Origin: Latrodectus hesperus
Taxonomy: Eukaryota; Arthropoda; Arachnida; Araneae; Theridiidae
Reading direction: 5' to 3'
Length of the DNA stretch: 64,000 bases
Assembly: GCA_037975125.1 (NCBI GenBank)
Contig: CM075857.1
Location: forward strand, 68,217,899 to 68,281,898
Position 1 is the stretch's first letter; the number at the start of each line of letters is the position of its first letter. Made by a program: the position numbers and the translations under genes. Shown here piece after piece: positions 12,401 through 25,029 of the stretch. The notes under the pieces are model-generated. The model saw only the letters and a list, made by a program, of their open reading frames with translations. It made no database searches and had not been told where the DNA came from.

Positions 12401-14773
12401 TCAAATAATAGTTTAAGTATGCTTATAAGTATATTCTATTTGGTAGATATGTTTGAATAATACGATATCTTCTCCAAACAACCTCACTTCTCATCGCTCT
12501 ACTCAATATTTATGTATTATACAATCAAATAAATTTTTTAAAGAGAAAACGCGTTGAACTTTCTAATGAGGTGTATGAGATATTAAATCTTACATAAAGT
12601 ATTTTACATCGGTTTTTACAACACGTTGGCGAAAGCTCATTAAAATAACTTTACGACCCAATACGGTGAAATAGACCCTAAAATCAACATTCAATAATAC
12701 AGAAGAGCTGCTTCAGTGACCATAACTCTTATTTATAGCTTCTATATATGAGTGTTATCTTCCTAAGGGGTTATTTCTGAATGATGAATGAGACAGTGTA
12801 TGTATGCGTTTATTTAGATTTTATCAACAAGATATCATCAAAAAAAAAAAAATTGGAACTTCTTAGAAGTGATATAGTTTGCGAGTAATATTGACGGTTA
12901 TATTTTGGATAGAAAACAAAAATGTAATTTATATTTAAAATTTTAAATATGATACCATTTTCTAATTATATTATCTATTGCATTTAGCTCACTCTTTATA
13001 AGATAGTCGGCTTAAATCATAAAAAAGTAAATAAAGAAATATGTTGAAATTGTAAAGGATAAGCAAATGATGGCGATTATTTGCATTATTCACTTTTTAA
13101 AAATATTTATTAATCTGAGATTAATATTTATAATCTGAAAAGAAGTTGCAATTCAAAAGAATATTAATTTGATATATGATATGCTAAATTTGAAGAAAAA
13201 ATTATGCTTATTAATGGATTTTTTTCCGGTAAAGTGGCCAATTTTATGCGTCAAATATGTTATTTAAGACTTAAAGAAAATACCCACAAATTAGGCACCT
13301 TATGCTTAAAAATCTCAGCAAACTTTTATGAGGATTTATAAAATCTTATATCTTTACAAATTAATTCTAATGAATTTATTTTCCATTTCATTATGGCTTT
13401 TCTATGATTTTCTAAAAATTTATTTCTAGAAAAACAGTTTTATTTTATCTAAACAAATGTATTAATTGTTTAAAACATATAAATGAATATTCTTAGCTAC
13501 AACATATATTTGTTATTCTCAATTATGTATCACGTTAAAAAATCACAATTATGATATAATTTGGTATTCACTGATGTAGAAAAATTAATTTGATATAAAA
13601 TTATTGAAATTCTTTTCTATTTAAATATCGTGAAATTCTGAGCTACAATTAATAATTTTAAAATATAATTTGTTATTTATCAGTTTTAAATTAATTTTTG
13701 CAATTTTTTATTTACTGCTAAATATTTAGACCTCAAAAGTTAAAAATGGAAACTTTTTTGTTATTTAAAGAATTTTTTAAAATTCGTTTAGTTGAAAAAA
13801 TATCAGTTAAAAGCATTAAATATCATTAGTTAAAAAAGTTTGAATTAATCAAATTTTAGAATAAAATCGAGACCAATATTTTAGTCAATAATGAATAAAT
13901 CTAAAGCCCAATCATGAAAGAAATACATCAATTAACAATGGGAAATTGCAGGATTAAAATAAAACTTTCCTTATTTATAAATTTTACTATGATAAAACAG
14001 GTTTATATATTTTTATTCTATAAACAATATTCCTGACAGTATTTATATGATGAAAAAATAATTACAAGCTGTATACATTTTTTATGTTACAAACAAATAA
14101 TCAGAAGACAAAATAGCTACACATAATGTAGCAAAATGTTCTGTAAATTAATTACATTCTCTTTAATAGAAAAAAGGATTTTTTCGTCCTCCAAGTATTT
14201 TCCTATAATTACAAGGCAGTAATTAAATAATTCACATATAATTACATTTTGAAAAAGATTATTTCCCATTTATCTTGAAAAATCATAATTGTTCCTAATT
14301 ATATGTTTTTCATTTTTGTTTAATAAATGATTCATTTGGTACAACTTGACTTTTAATATTATGCAAGCTTTACTGTAAAAATTATTTAATGATGATAATG
14401 TAGTGATAATTATGGGAAAATTATAGCATAAAAATGTTTAAAACTTTCATAACAATTTTTATGTATAAAAATTTTTTATTCAACTTAGATTTGAAAAAAA
14501 TAGAAATAAAATTCAATTATTTTTGAATAGAAATATATTTTGCAAGTTATTTTTAGATAGTTATTTTTACAAGTTATTTTTAAATAGTTAAGGGAACTAA
14601 TAAAAGAACACTTTACGAAGTGTAAGATTTGTAAGACATAAAATATCAAAACATTTTATTCCCCTATTTTTAAAATACATTAATTATTTCTTTTAATGAG
14701 AAAATATCTTTTATAAGATATTATGATCTTTTCTACATATAATTGTAACTTTATAAAATTTTACATTTAAAAC
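9471..14773. other. AT-rich region, no gene seen
   Basis: Over 5 kb without any protein, RNA or transposon signal that I can support. Short frames (for example at 10362-10607 and 11041-11247) encode low-complexity, Phe/Ile/Lys-rich peptides typical of random AT-rich DNA. Confidence 0.5.
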
Positions 14774-14775
14774 GA

Positions 14776-16068
14776 CAGAGGGTATTAACAGATTTTTAGA
14801 ACGAATTCGGGGCCGTTTAATTAATGTTTAAAATGTAAAGACTATTTTTTAAAATATTTGATCTGATAGCGTTTTTTAATATACTTCTGCATCGTGATTT
14901 TAATGATGGAAGAGCTTTTCGTAAAATTTTCTGAGGTATTGCTTTCCATTCCTCTTCAACTACTACTTTCCAGAATCCATTTATCGTGGTGGATTTGCTT
15001 TAAGAAAGAGCTCTTTTTAACAGACCAAAGGCTCAATAATCCACAGGTGAAACGTCAGGGGACTTTGCAGGAATATGTTAAAAAGGTATACATGTAATAC
15101 CTGTATTAGTCTTCATTTTTTCAAGGAATTCAGTGATAGTTTTCGAAGTATGACTTGTAGCTTTGTCTTGATGAAATTTCACTCTTTGAAAGTTATTGGG
15201 ATAAAGAAGTGGAATTTCTTCTGTAAATATTGGACGTAAAACTTTCTCCTGATAGTATGATGAGTTGATTTTAACATTTTTCCCACTCTTCGTATTTTTA
15301 ACTTCCCATTGTAGAAGAAACCTGCAGCAATCATAAACTCCTTACTGAAACTTTCTTTACATTGACGGAACCAGATTTCTACATTTTTTCTCCTAGTTTT
15401 CTGTAGTATATGACCTTTTCTGTTGCAGTCATTTAGGTAAACACATACTTCATCAAGGGTCACAATGTATTTCCATTTATCTCCTGCTAAATGGTTTTTA
15501 TACAGGATTTTACAAAATGTTTTGCGTTGAGCCACGTGTCTCGGCAAAAGCTGGTGAACATAATGTTTTTTAGCTTTTTTAAGTTGTAAATCTTGGTTTA
15601 TTATTCTATTTATTGTTGCTACAGATATATCTAAAGACTTTGCAATTGATTTCTGTGTTGGTGGATTTTCTCTTGTTACCAGTGATTTCACTTTAGAAAC
15701 ATTTGAAACAGTACGTAGCTTTTTCGGATATTCGTTTGGAGTCTTGTTTCCCTGTAGAAAAAATGACTGACTGTTTTTATCTGTCCAATTAAGAATGTTG
15801 ATTATTTTGCACTTAGAAATTTTAATACCATGCATTTCACAACGTTTTTAAATTCTGGAATAAGAATATTTCTCTGTGGAAAGCGCAAAAACATGTCCTT
15901 CAATCTACAGCTTGTTTACATGCGACATTTTGAAAAAAGAATAAAAGTAGAAAACGATATTTTCTCATTTCAAATAATAAGCTGCTGCCAAAAATTTTTA
16001 TTCTAAAACATTTACTTTTTTTTTAATTCTTTATCGAAATCGTTCTAAAAATGTGTTAATACCCTCTG
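14776..16068 (-). mobile_element. Complete but inactive mariner-like element
   Basis: The element is 1293 bp long, flanked by inverted repeats of about 34 bp that begin CAGAGGGTATTAACA and continue ATTTTTAGAACGA. The left copy starts at 14776 and the right copy ends at 16068, with only a few mismatches between them. The right flank is TA (16069-16070), as expected for a mariner target duplication; the left flank is GA, probably a mutated TA. The transposase inside runs on the minus strand and is broken. The length and structure are typical of the Tc1/mariner superfamily. Confidence 0.85.
14900..15940 (-). pseudogene. Mariner-like transposase pseudogene (DD~40D spacing)
   Basis: Broken cut-and-paste transposase. 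The longest open part, 15179-15835, begins inside the N-terminal DNA-binding region: PPTQKSIAKSLDISVATINR is a helix-turn-helix. It continues through YIVTLDEVCVYLND, holding the first catalytic Asp (residue 128 of that frame), and GFFYNGKLKIRRV. After a frameshift near 15180 the second motif KFHQDKATSHT appears, and after a second frameshift near 15090 the third, KSPDVSPVDY, followed by a stop. About 40 residues separate the last two aspartates, more than the 34 of classical mariners, so it is closer to DD37D/DD41D-type lineages. A partly overlapping frame at 15810-15900 may carry the original start. Confidence 0.8.
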
Positions 16069-18217
16069 TAGTTATAAAAATCTTGCTAGTTTAAAACCTT
16101 AATTTTGAAAAAATTAATTAATTTTGAAAAATGATACAAATTTTTGAAAAGTTTATTTTTTGTAAAACTAATTAATATTAAATTAAAAGCTTTAATGAAA
16201 TCATGATATTATCTTAGTTATTTAGTAGAGGAGTGGGAAAAGTTGAAGCATTAAAAGTTTATACAGAACACATGTTGAATTAATCTCCGTTGAAGCAAAC
16301 TATAAATGTTAAAAAATATTATAAATATAATGCAAGGGATAAAAAATGTTTTAATTGTTAAAATTATTACGAAAAAATAATACATAATTTTAAAAACTTC
16401 TATAAAATTTCAATCTAGGAAACTGAAGAATGTTTTCATACTTGAAAGTACTAATTAAAAGATATTGATAGTTTTCAATTCTGCTCAGTAAACCTATTTT
16501 ATTTACTTCATTGCGTATTTTAAGCTCTTTACATTCTTTTTTTATCTAAGCCTTAAAGTTTTTCCCAACTAAAAAAATTTCTGATAAGGAAAACTGTTTT
16601 TCTTACTAGTAAATAGGAAAACAATAAAAATACTTAAAAAAAATTTTATTAAATTAAAAAAAAATTAAAATGTAATTGAGTATACAAAAATTGTAAGCTT
16701 TAATTTATGAAAAGTTTTTTTTTAAGTTAGTGACAACTAAATTTTAGCATAAAAATAAAAAATTATTCAATTATGCCATTTTAATGAAATTTTCTTTTTC
16801 TCCTAATCCTTTCCTGTCTTTAGTTAAATTTATTTATCTTGGCTTTTTTCTTCTTTCTGTAATTATACTATGCTTTCATTATCTTACTGAATCAAATTAT
16901 GTTTACTAATGAAATTTGGAATCATCTAATTAGCTGAATCATTTATAAAACCATATTATTAACCCAAGTATCTATATAGCCATTAAAATCCAATGGTAAA
17001 TAATTTTTTATCCTTCATTACATATATTTATTTATAAAGTATAAAATTCCAAAAACATTGTATTTATATATTTGTTACATCTGTAAGATATGAATTAATT
17101 CCACTGGAAAAACCATCAAGAAAGGAGATTTTATCTTTAAACTTTTTCTTTGGGCTGAAATTTCTGTCTTCATTTTAAAATGTCTTTCCACATATATATA
17201 AATCAATGCTGTCAGAATGACTTTTATTATCAAGATAATCTTCTAAGACGTCTGTCTGGCGTCCAGCCTGTAAAATCGTTAAAATAACGACAAGTCGTAA
17301 AACGTGTTTGATTCATATGTTTGTGAAGACCTGTCTCCTAACTCATATCATTCGAATGATGGTAGAAATGCATTTTAGACATCTTGTTTTAAGAACTCTG
17401 TTGACTTCTGAACATTATTCCCTTTCGATATTATGGCAGCGGGAGTTTTATGCAAATATTTAAATATGCTCAGAATATTTCTACCATTGAGTAAATGTAA
17501 AAAATTTTGAGAACGTAAGCGCTCATGGGAAAACACAGGTGCAAATTCCCAAGATTAATTCAACCTTGCTATCAAGAATAAAAGTATTAAAATACGCCTC
17601 CATTTTAAAAAGTCAATATTAGATATTTAAAGTATAAAATCGCATCTTGTATATTAAGAGTTTGTGAAAATGCAATTTTCATATTTATTGGTTTAAGTTT
17701 TAATAGAAGTTAAAAATGTTGCTATCAGAAATGTTTAATACAAATAAAATTTAGTTTTTGCACAAATAATTTTGGACTGAGAAAAGCATTTTCATTTATT
17801 TTCTGAAATCATACATAGTTAAACTTTGACATATGTAGAATATAATATTCGGTATTCATCTTAACATCTTGAAAAATAGTAATTTGAAATTTCCATGCTA
17901 TCATAAATAAGCAATGTTAATATAAAATTTCCGAACATAAGAGAATTTAATCAGAGTGTAAAATTAAGTACAAAAACTGCTTTTTATTGAAAATTATTTC
18001 ACCATTTTAAATTTAATAAGAAACCAGATGCAGACTTTTATGTAGTTATAAGCAAACATACTTTTCGTACAAAACTTTCGAAAATTTTAATTTCTCTAAT
18101 TTACTTTGAAAAATAACTGCAATTACTACAATAAAAATTTAAACTGATATAATTCTTCTGAAGTTCACTTATATCAGAAGTATTTTACAAATTGCACAGA
18201 ATTTTCTATGTAGAGAG
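16069..18217. other. AT-rich region, no gene seen
   Basis: No supported coding, RNA or transposon signal on either strand in this 2.1-kb stretch. Confidence 0.5.
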
Positions 18218-18298
18218 AGTGTGAGTGTGTGTGTGAGAGAGAGAATTTAAGAAGCTTTTTACTTGATGTATGATAAATGAATGATGTATGATAAATGA
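18218..18298. repeat. GT/GA microsatellite and 18-bp tandem duplication
   Basis: A short (GA)/(GT)/(GA) tract at 18218-18243 is followed by two copies of TGATGTATGATAAATGA (18264-18280 and 18282-18298), an 18-bp period. Confidence 0.85.
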
Positions 18299-19370
18299 AA
18301 GTAATATAAGAACAACATGAGTAGTATATATAAGAAAATAACAAAAAACAAATTAATTGAATTGAATTTACATTTTTGGCTGCTAAACGTACTTCTTAAT
18401 TCATTTTTTGTAACTATTATTGAATTCTTGCATGCGATTAAAAATTAATTTAGACTCCAGCAAAGCCAACAATAAAAAAAGTGCTTGATTGCGAAACTTA
18501 ATATTATGTTACTAATACTTAATAATTACATTTTTAAAATATTGATAGGAAGATAGAATATTCAGAATATAAAAATAATATTTTATAATTGCAAAATGAA
18601 AATTCATACTTTAGCAAAAATAAACAGAACACATGTAGAAAGGAATCAGATTATAACTATTATGAAAATTAAAATACCAATACAAATAAGGTGTAGAAAT
18701 AAATGTCGCATCGAAATGAATATGGGCTCTTGGCTATATAACTTAAGCATGTTCGTCACAGTAATCCAGTAAATAAGATTTATAAATTTCATTTTCTTTA
18801 TATAGTCTGAATATAGATAAACTATTTGAATTTTTTGACTTATTACGTATTTATATACCATCATTCGGAGGTTGATGAACATGATATAAATAAAAATCTA
18901 TCAAAATTTAAGTATCTTCTATAATAAGTGTTCTGGTTGCCGTACGTACTAGTTGATTTGGAGGGGGGGAACTTATCTATCGCGGGTATGAATCATTTAT
19001 TGCAAACAATGAGTCCCTCATCTACTGGTACGATTTTTCTAACAATTGTCATTAATTATTTTATAACAGTACTGATAGTTCGATTCCTATACTCACAGTA
19101 TGACGTTTTTATTAATCTTATACTTTCAAGTAAAACTCAACATGAGTTAATACTTTTGGTTACATTAATTTAGGATACATCCATGTCACATCAGATGTAT
19201 TCTTCCTGATATTTGCATTCGAATAACATTTTTGGTAATTGATTATTCATTACACTGAAGGCTCAAACTACTTTTTTACAATATTATTACTATGTTAACA
19301 GCTGTATACAGTATATTATATCATGTTCTGTATGTTTTAAATTATTTTCAAAATTAGCTACTTGTTTGAG

Positions 19371-19373
<3 letters not shown>

Positions 19374-19456
<83 letters not shown>
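19374..19456. repeat. (TA)n microsatellite, about 41 units
   Basis: An uninterrupted alternating AT run of about 83 bp. It can be translated as a Tyr-Ile repeat, but it is a simple repeat and not a gene. Confidence 0.97.
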
Positions 19457-19459
<3 letters not shown>

Positions 19460-20593
19460 AAGAAAATATTCTTATAATTTTTGCAAATTATATATATAAA
19501 TATTTAAAATATGCGGTTTTACAAGCACCAATTTTGATTTTGAATTTTTTTTTCAAATGTTAAAACATTTCAAATTTTTTAGAAACGATATAAATTAATT
19601 TACTGTTTTTTAACTTATGTTTTGAATCTTCAAAAGGTAATGGTTCTTGGGCTATAAGCTTTGAGTTCTTTCAACATTTGAATCTGCTTTATGTGCCAAA
19701 TTTGGTTAAATAGAATATTACTTATTTTGGAGAAAATAATAAAAAATATGTAGAAATTATACAGCAATATAGAAGCACAACTTGACTGGTTTGCTAATTT
19801 TCAAAGAAATAGCAACTGACAGAATTGTAGAAAAGTTCTATTTATGTCGATTAATTATTTAATAAGCTAAATAAAGATCAAATGATAATTCTTTTCAGTA
19901 TTAGTAAATGAAATTAAATCAGTGATTAAAAATTTTTATGCAAATTTATATCACTCAAACTCTTCCTCTGAATGCTTTATTTGAATTATTAAAAACATAA
20001 CAGGTATATAAAGAATAATCGAAAAATATAAAAAATACTAGAAAGCCACTTTCAAAAATTTTAAATAATTTATTTAAATAACACAAAGGTTATACTCAAA
20101 CTAAATACAATTAAGTTTGATTTTTCGTCTTAAAATCAATTTCCATCGTGGATAAAGTAAAACATTTCTAAATATATGTATTTACGTCTTTGAAGAATTT
20201 TAAATACTTTTAAACATAATCACACAATACAATAGCTTATTTCAGATAAATCAGAATTTTTTTATATTTATAAAAAAAGAGATATTAAAAAATTATAAAG
20301 CATTTGTATTTCCAAAAGTTTGAATTTAGAAATATTTGTACTTTTAATTGTTAAAAGTGTAAATAAAACTTTTTTATATTTTAAATTCTTTTTGCGATAT
20401 GAAATAATTATAACTTTCTTCATATAAATATGTATCAAAAAACAGATTCATGCACTTTTTGTATATTCTTGCTCCATTTTAACTATTTTAAATATATCAT
20501 CATTAAATAATTTATCTTCAAGTAGTAGTTTGAATTTTCAGAAAATCTCGATTTTAATGACATTGCACAGTGTTAATTTATTTATAAAAGAAA
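19457..20593. other. AT-rich spacer, nothing recognised
   Basis: No coding or repeat signal that I can support between the (TA)n tract and the Tigger-like element. Confidence 0.5.
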
Positions 20594-20595
20594 TA

Positions 20596-21777
20596 CAGGT
20601 AACCCTCCTATAACACGGTATCTTATAACACGGTTTCGCTATAACACGATTCGTAAATTGCGGGAAAATTCCTACAACACGTCATCCTATAACACGGTTT
20701 TGATAACGCTCCATGCCACCCACAAGATTTGACTCATCCCAACGTCAGAATAGTGTTCCTACCACCTAACACTACTTCGTTGTTCCAACCATTAGATCAA
20801 GGTATTATTTATACCTTTAAAACGTATTATATTAGAAGATCCTTACAGTGGATTTTAGACGCAACCGATTCGGAATCAATTAGCGTAATGGAAGCTTGGA
20901 AGAAATTTTCAATCAAGCACTGTATCGAAGTCATATCTTTGTCGCTGAAAGAAATAAAAACATCAACCTTAAATGCGTGTTGGAAGAAGATATGGCCCTC
21001 TTCAGTTGAAACAGAAAACATGCGTGAAACATCAGAAAACGAAATTGGTGCCATATTAAAAGTCACTAAATCAATCGGAGGCAAAGGTTTTGTGGATATG
21101 GCTACTGAAGACATTCAAGAATTATTAGTGGAAGAAGTTGACGAAGCGGATTTGATGGAAATGGCATCCCTGGATGCAAATCAAATAGATTTTGAGGACG
21201 CTAGCTCTGATGAAGATTGTGCACTTAAGAATTTAACATTAAAAGAATTACAAGAAGGCCTATGCTTAGCGGAAAACCTCGAGTCATTTTTCTTGAAAAC
21301 AGACCCTTCCATGGAAAGAAGTCGAAAATTCAAAAGGGAGCTGCAAAACTGTTCAACTCCATACCGCGAAATTTACAATGACCTAGTAAGAACTAGTCAG
21401 CAAAGTTCGATTACAGATTTTTTTAAGAGGGGAAAACATACAAAAGCTTTAAATAGAGAAAAAAGTTCTGAAAGTGAAGGCAATATCGTTCCACCCAAAA
21501 AACGTTCTCGGTTGATTGTACTGAGCAGTGACGACGAATAAATTCATAGGGTTGCGTTAGATTAAAATATTTTTTTTCTTACTTTGTGTTGGATATACAT
21601 TTATTATTTAATAAAAATTAAGTTGTTTATGTCGAATTAAAAAAAAATATTTGTTTTTAATAAGTTTTTGGAACGTAACCCCCCTTTTTGTACTAGTTCT
21701 GGGTCTCATACAACACGATTTCACACAACACGGCATTTTCTAGGAACCTAACTACCGTGTTATAGGAGGGTTACCTG
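20596..21777 (+). mobile_element. Internally deleted Tigger/pogo element
   Basis: The element is 1182 bp long and bounded by perfect 25-bp inverted repeats (20596-20620 and 21753-21777) that begin CAGGTAACCCTCCTATAACA. TA dinucleotides flank both ends (20594-20595 and 21778-21779), the expected target duplication. Inside each end the motif ATAACACGG, or ACAACACG variants, recurs several times, at about 20609-20700 on the left and 21705-21765 on the right. These are likely transposase binding sites. The left subterminal region joins directly to the middle of the transposase gene, so the 5' half of the gene has been deleted. The outer ends appear competent for mobilisation in trans. Confidence 0.92.
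20729..21541 (+). pseudogene. 3' half of a Tigger/pogo (CENP-B-like) transposase, frame open
   Basis: An uninterrupted frame of about 270 codons opens with HPNVRIVFLPPNTTSLFQPL. This is the end of the DDE domain, in which the third catalytic Asp is the D of QPLDQG. The N-terminal CENP-B-type DNA-binding domains and the first two catalytic aspartates are absent. The first codon is TTG, so no natural start is seen. The rest includes an acidic linker (LVEEVDEADLMEM, SSDEDC) and a C terminus with QQSSITDFFKR, which fits a PCNA-interacting box (Q-x-x-I-x-x-F-F), followed by a basic PPKKRSR patch and an acidic end. It cannot be an active transposase. The open frame is either recent or coincidentally preserved; expression is unknown. 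Confidence 0.88.
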
Positions 21778-21779
21778 TA

Positions 21780-24539
21780 CATTAACAGCAGGAATATATA
21801 AAAAAAAACATTTAAAATATGTCTTATGCGTTGAATTGAAATGCATTCATGCGTTTTATATTTTCATATTCACAATCAAAATAAATTTCTATTTAAATTT
21901 TAAATAAGTTTATAATTTAAAATACAAGCTCTACAAATTCATACTAAAATCATTTAGACTGATCCTAATATTGACTTTTCTTCAAAATAATTTTAGAAAA
22001 ATTACAGAAATAAAGCAAAAATTCCTTAAAACTAAAAATTTTATAAAACAAAAATAATAAACTATGCATATGTTATTTCTTTTGGATATTATTGATTTAT
22101 CAAAGAAAATCATATAAGCTTTAGTTTGAATTTAAACATAGCTTGGTTAGTTACATATTTGTATACATCTTTTTCTTCAAACTTAAGAATTTTTGGACAG
22201 TGAAATTTCTAACTAAAAAAAGGGCACTAGAGATCTAGTCACATTAGATTCTACACTAGATTTTTGAAAAATAACGAACATGATATCATCATCAAATTTC
22301 AATCATCTTTAGATTCAAAGGTGAAAATGAACTTCATATTATCCTTCAGCTTCTAGTCAATATCTTCTTGAACAATATCTTCTAACTTTTAATCTAACAT
22401 TCTCTCTCTCTCTCTTCTTCTTGAACAATATCTTCTTCAATATGAAAATCAAAAATCCAATGATAAAATAGAATGCCAATTGAATAATATAAAATTATAC
22501 AACAGCAACATTTTCCATAAATTTAAAGATTATGGTTAGTAATTTATAGTAACTAATAGTTGTGAAAAATAATTGAATATAATTACCCATGTGGTACCAT
22601 CGACACAAGAAAATTATTAAAGATTCACACACAAAAAATAACTATTGGAAAATTTACTTTTCCTACTAAAATTTTCTAAAAAAAGCTAAATCTGAAAATG
22701 GCAAAAGTCATGGATTAATAATCAATGGTAACACACCCTCTCTGAGTTTAATTGAGCACTGCTTTGTTGGAAACTGGCTATTGAGAATATTACCATTAGA
22801 TATAACTGTTTACAGTAGATCATAAAAGGGATCTGCATATTTTCTTGAATCATCACAATGTGCGATAGAATAAAAGTCACTTTAAGCTAATATGTAGATA
22901 AAATTATATTACACCGTATAAAATGCGGGATTGTATCATAGATTGTAGAGTTGGAAAGCATAATTATTTTCAAAAAATTAAATTAAATTGAATAATTGTG
23001 TTTAAATCATGTTAAATTCAGCCAATGTCACAATGCCTACGATCAATACTGCAATTTTGCTCATCATGTGATGTCATGTGCTACATCATCTGTTAAAATA
23101 ATGGTTTGGAGATGCCACTTTCTTTGATTTTTGGCCATAATGAGTTGGAAGAAATTATATTTTAGCTGTTTGTTCTGCATTTTATAGAGCAACTCTCAAG
23201 TTCTATTTTTTAGTACGTAATTTTAACAAAGCAAGTGTAACAGACATATACCTAACACAAGTTGTGATCCTTCTACAATAGAATAAATTCAAGAATTTTT
23301 ATTGAATCAAATATTTAAGGAACTATCTGCAATATTAATTTGCACCTCCCACATGCAAGAAAGGTCAGAAAACTTCATTTTACAATTTATTTTCAGTAAA
23401 TGTTTCAGCTTTTTAAATGATACAACATGCCACCATTACAGCATATACTGCATTTGCATTATTATTAGAGGCAGTATAATAAAATTTTAAAATCACCATT
23501 TTATTTATGAATTTATCAACAATATTGTTGCTATAATATTAATCACTTTGATAAACCGATGTTTTATCAAAACACTAACAAATTTCACTCAAATTTTATA
23601 ACTCCTCACGGAGCTATAATTTTAATATAGAGCAGGCATGGATAATTTTATCTAGTTGCCCAATGAATCCAAAATCAGCATCTATTTTTAATATGCGTGA
23701 CTTTAAAAAGAAACTATGATAAATGTTTTTTAATCACTTTGGTTTATTATCACACTCTTTAAATAAGCAGGATTCTAAATATTAATTTAAATGAAGCTCC
23801 CATAGGAATAGTATATAATACATGTTCAAATTTAGTTGATTTCCATGATAAACTCATTTTGAAAGCTGAAATTATGAAATGACTTTAATAATACATGTTT
23901 AATCTTAACATTTTAAAAAGAATAAGTATGGATAATAGTTGAACATATTAAATTATTTTTAAAAAATGGTAAAATTTTATCCGATATCATCATTAAATAA
24001 AATAAAAGTATTTTATATTAAAGGCATTTTCCAATCAAATATCAGTTTTTAAACACAATAAAAACTGTTAACTAAAAAAAAAAAAATTCAAGCAATATAA
24101 AATGTATACCTTTTTAAGGACTTTATGTGTAATACAACCTCTTCCATCCAATAACTTAAAGTAAATTATATACTTCTTTCATACATGAATGTTAAAATAA
24201 AAACATTAAGAAATTATCAAGTTACATACATGAAATTTAAACGATAGTAAAATGCTGTGATATACAAATATGATTACTTTTTAAAATATTCATATAAAAC
24301 AGAGTAAGATAGTGATGTATACAATGTTTAAGTAGACATTGTTTTGCAGGTTTTCCAAACTACATTTAAATATTGTTTCTTGGTAAAAATGTCAATGTGA
24401 TGTTCGTGTAAAAAGGATGAATGATTATCAGTGTATTTTTAACTTTGTTAGAAATCGAATAGTAAACTATCAAGATTTTGGCTAATATCGTTCGAAATCT
24501 GATGACAATATGCAGTCGAATATGAAATCTATGGAATAA
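21780..24539. other. AT-rich region with minor repeats
   Basis: No gene supported. A (TC)n run at about 22401-22414 sits between two exact 20-bp copies of CTTCTTGAACAATATCTTCT (22364-22383 and 22417-22436). The rest is featureless AT-rich sequence. Confidence 0.5.
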
Positions 24540-25029
24540 TAGTCATGGAATAATAATGGATTTCAGATGACTGCTATCTTTTATAGATGAGAAAAGACAT
24601 ATCACCTATATGACTTTAATGGATCATATAACGCTGCGAACTCTGCGTCAAGTCGCTTGCAAGACAAAATATCTGTACGAAAACATTTACGGCACAAATC
24701 ATTTCGGTTACCCTTGACACTACATCACAAATAAGCATGTCTTCAACGGAGTGATCAAAGATGAATCCTGATGTAGGAATGGGATGACATGGTTTTCGGA
24801 CGAATAACTGATCTATTTACAGCAACATGATGATCTTATGTGTTTATAGTTCATGAAGATCGCACAGTACCAATAAGCATTTGTCATCGTCACGCCTGGC
24901 CCATAACCTGAAGTGATAATCTCTCATACAATTAGACACACGTCATTTGAACAGAGTTATTACATTTGTGTTATGTTAAGCGCCATAGCATTGACATTAC
25001 TTCCAGCCCAGCGAAACTACACTTCAGTA
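24540..25029 (+). pseudogene. Tc1-like transposase relic
   Basis: Heavily decayed, pieced together across frames on the plus strand. Readable parts are a segment resembling the linker before the catalytic core (LTLHHK… near 24715-24730), the EWDDMVF block (24778-24798) that matches 'W..V.FSDESRF', and then ICHRHAWPIT…SYN near 24870-24935, matching the 'MVWGxIxYN' region. The final part, up to about 25020, is cut off by the LINE 3' end. There are many stops and no inverted repeats. The order and spacing of blocks support Tc1, but each block alone is weak. Confidence 0.5.

Noticed and set aside
18928..19173. 81-codon open frame on the plus strand.
   Set aside because: It has a GTG first codon, no recognisable domain, no splice context and a hydrophobic AT-driven second half.
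19366..19563. Open frame with a long Tyr-Ile repeat.
   Set aside because: It is the translation of the (TA)n microsatellite.
20827..21114. 95-codon minus-strand frame antisense to the Tigger transposase fragment.
   Set aside because: It is antisense to a recognised protein with no independent evidence.
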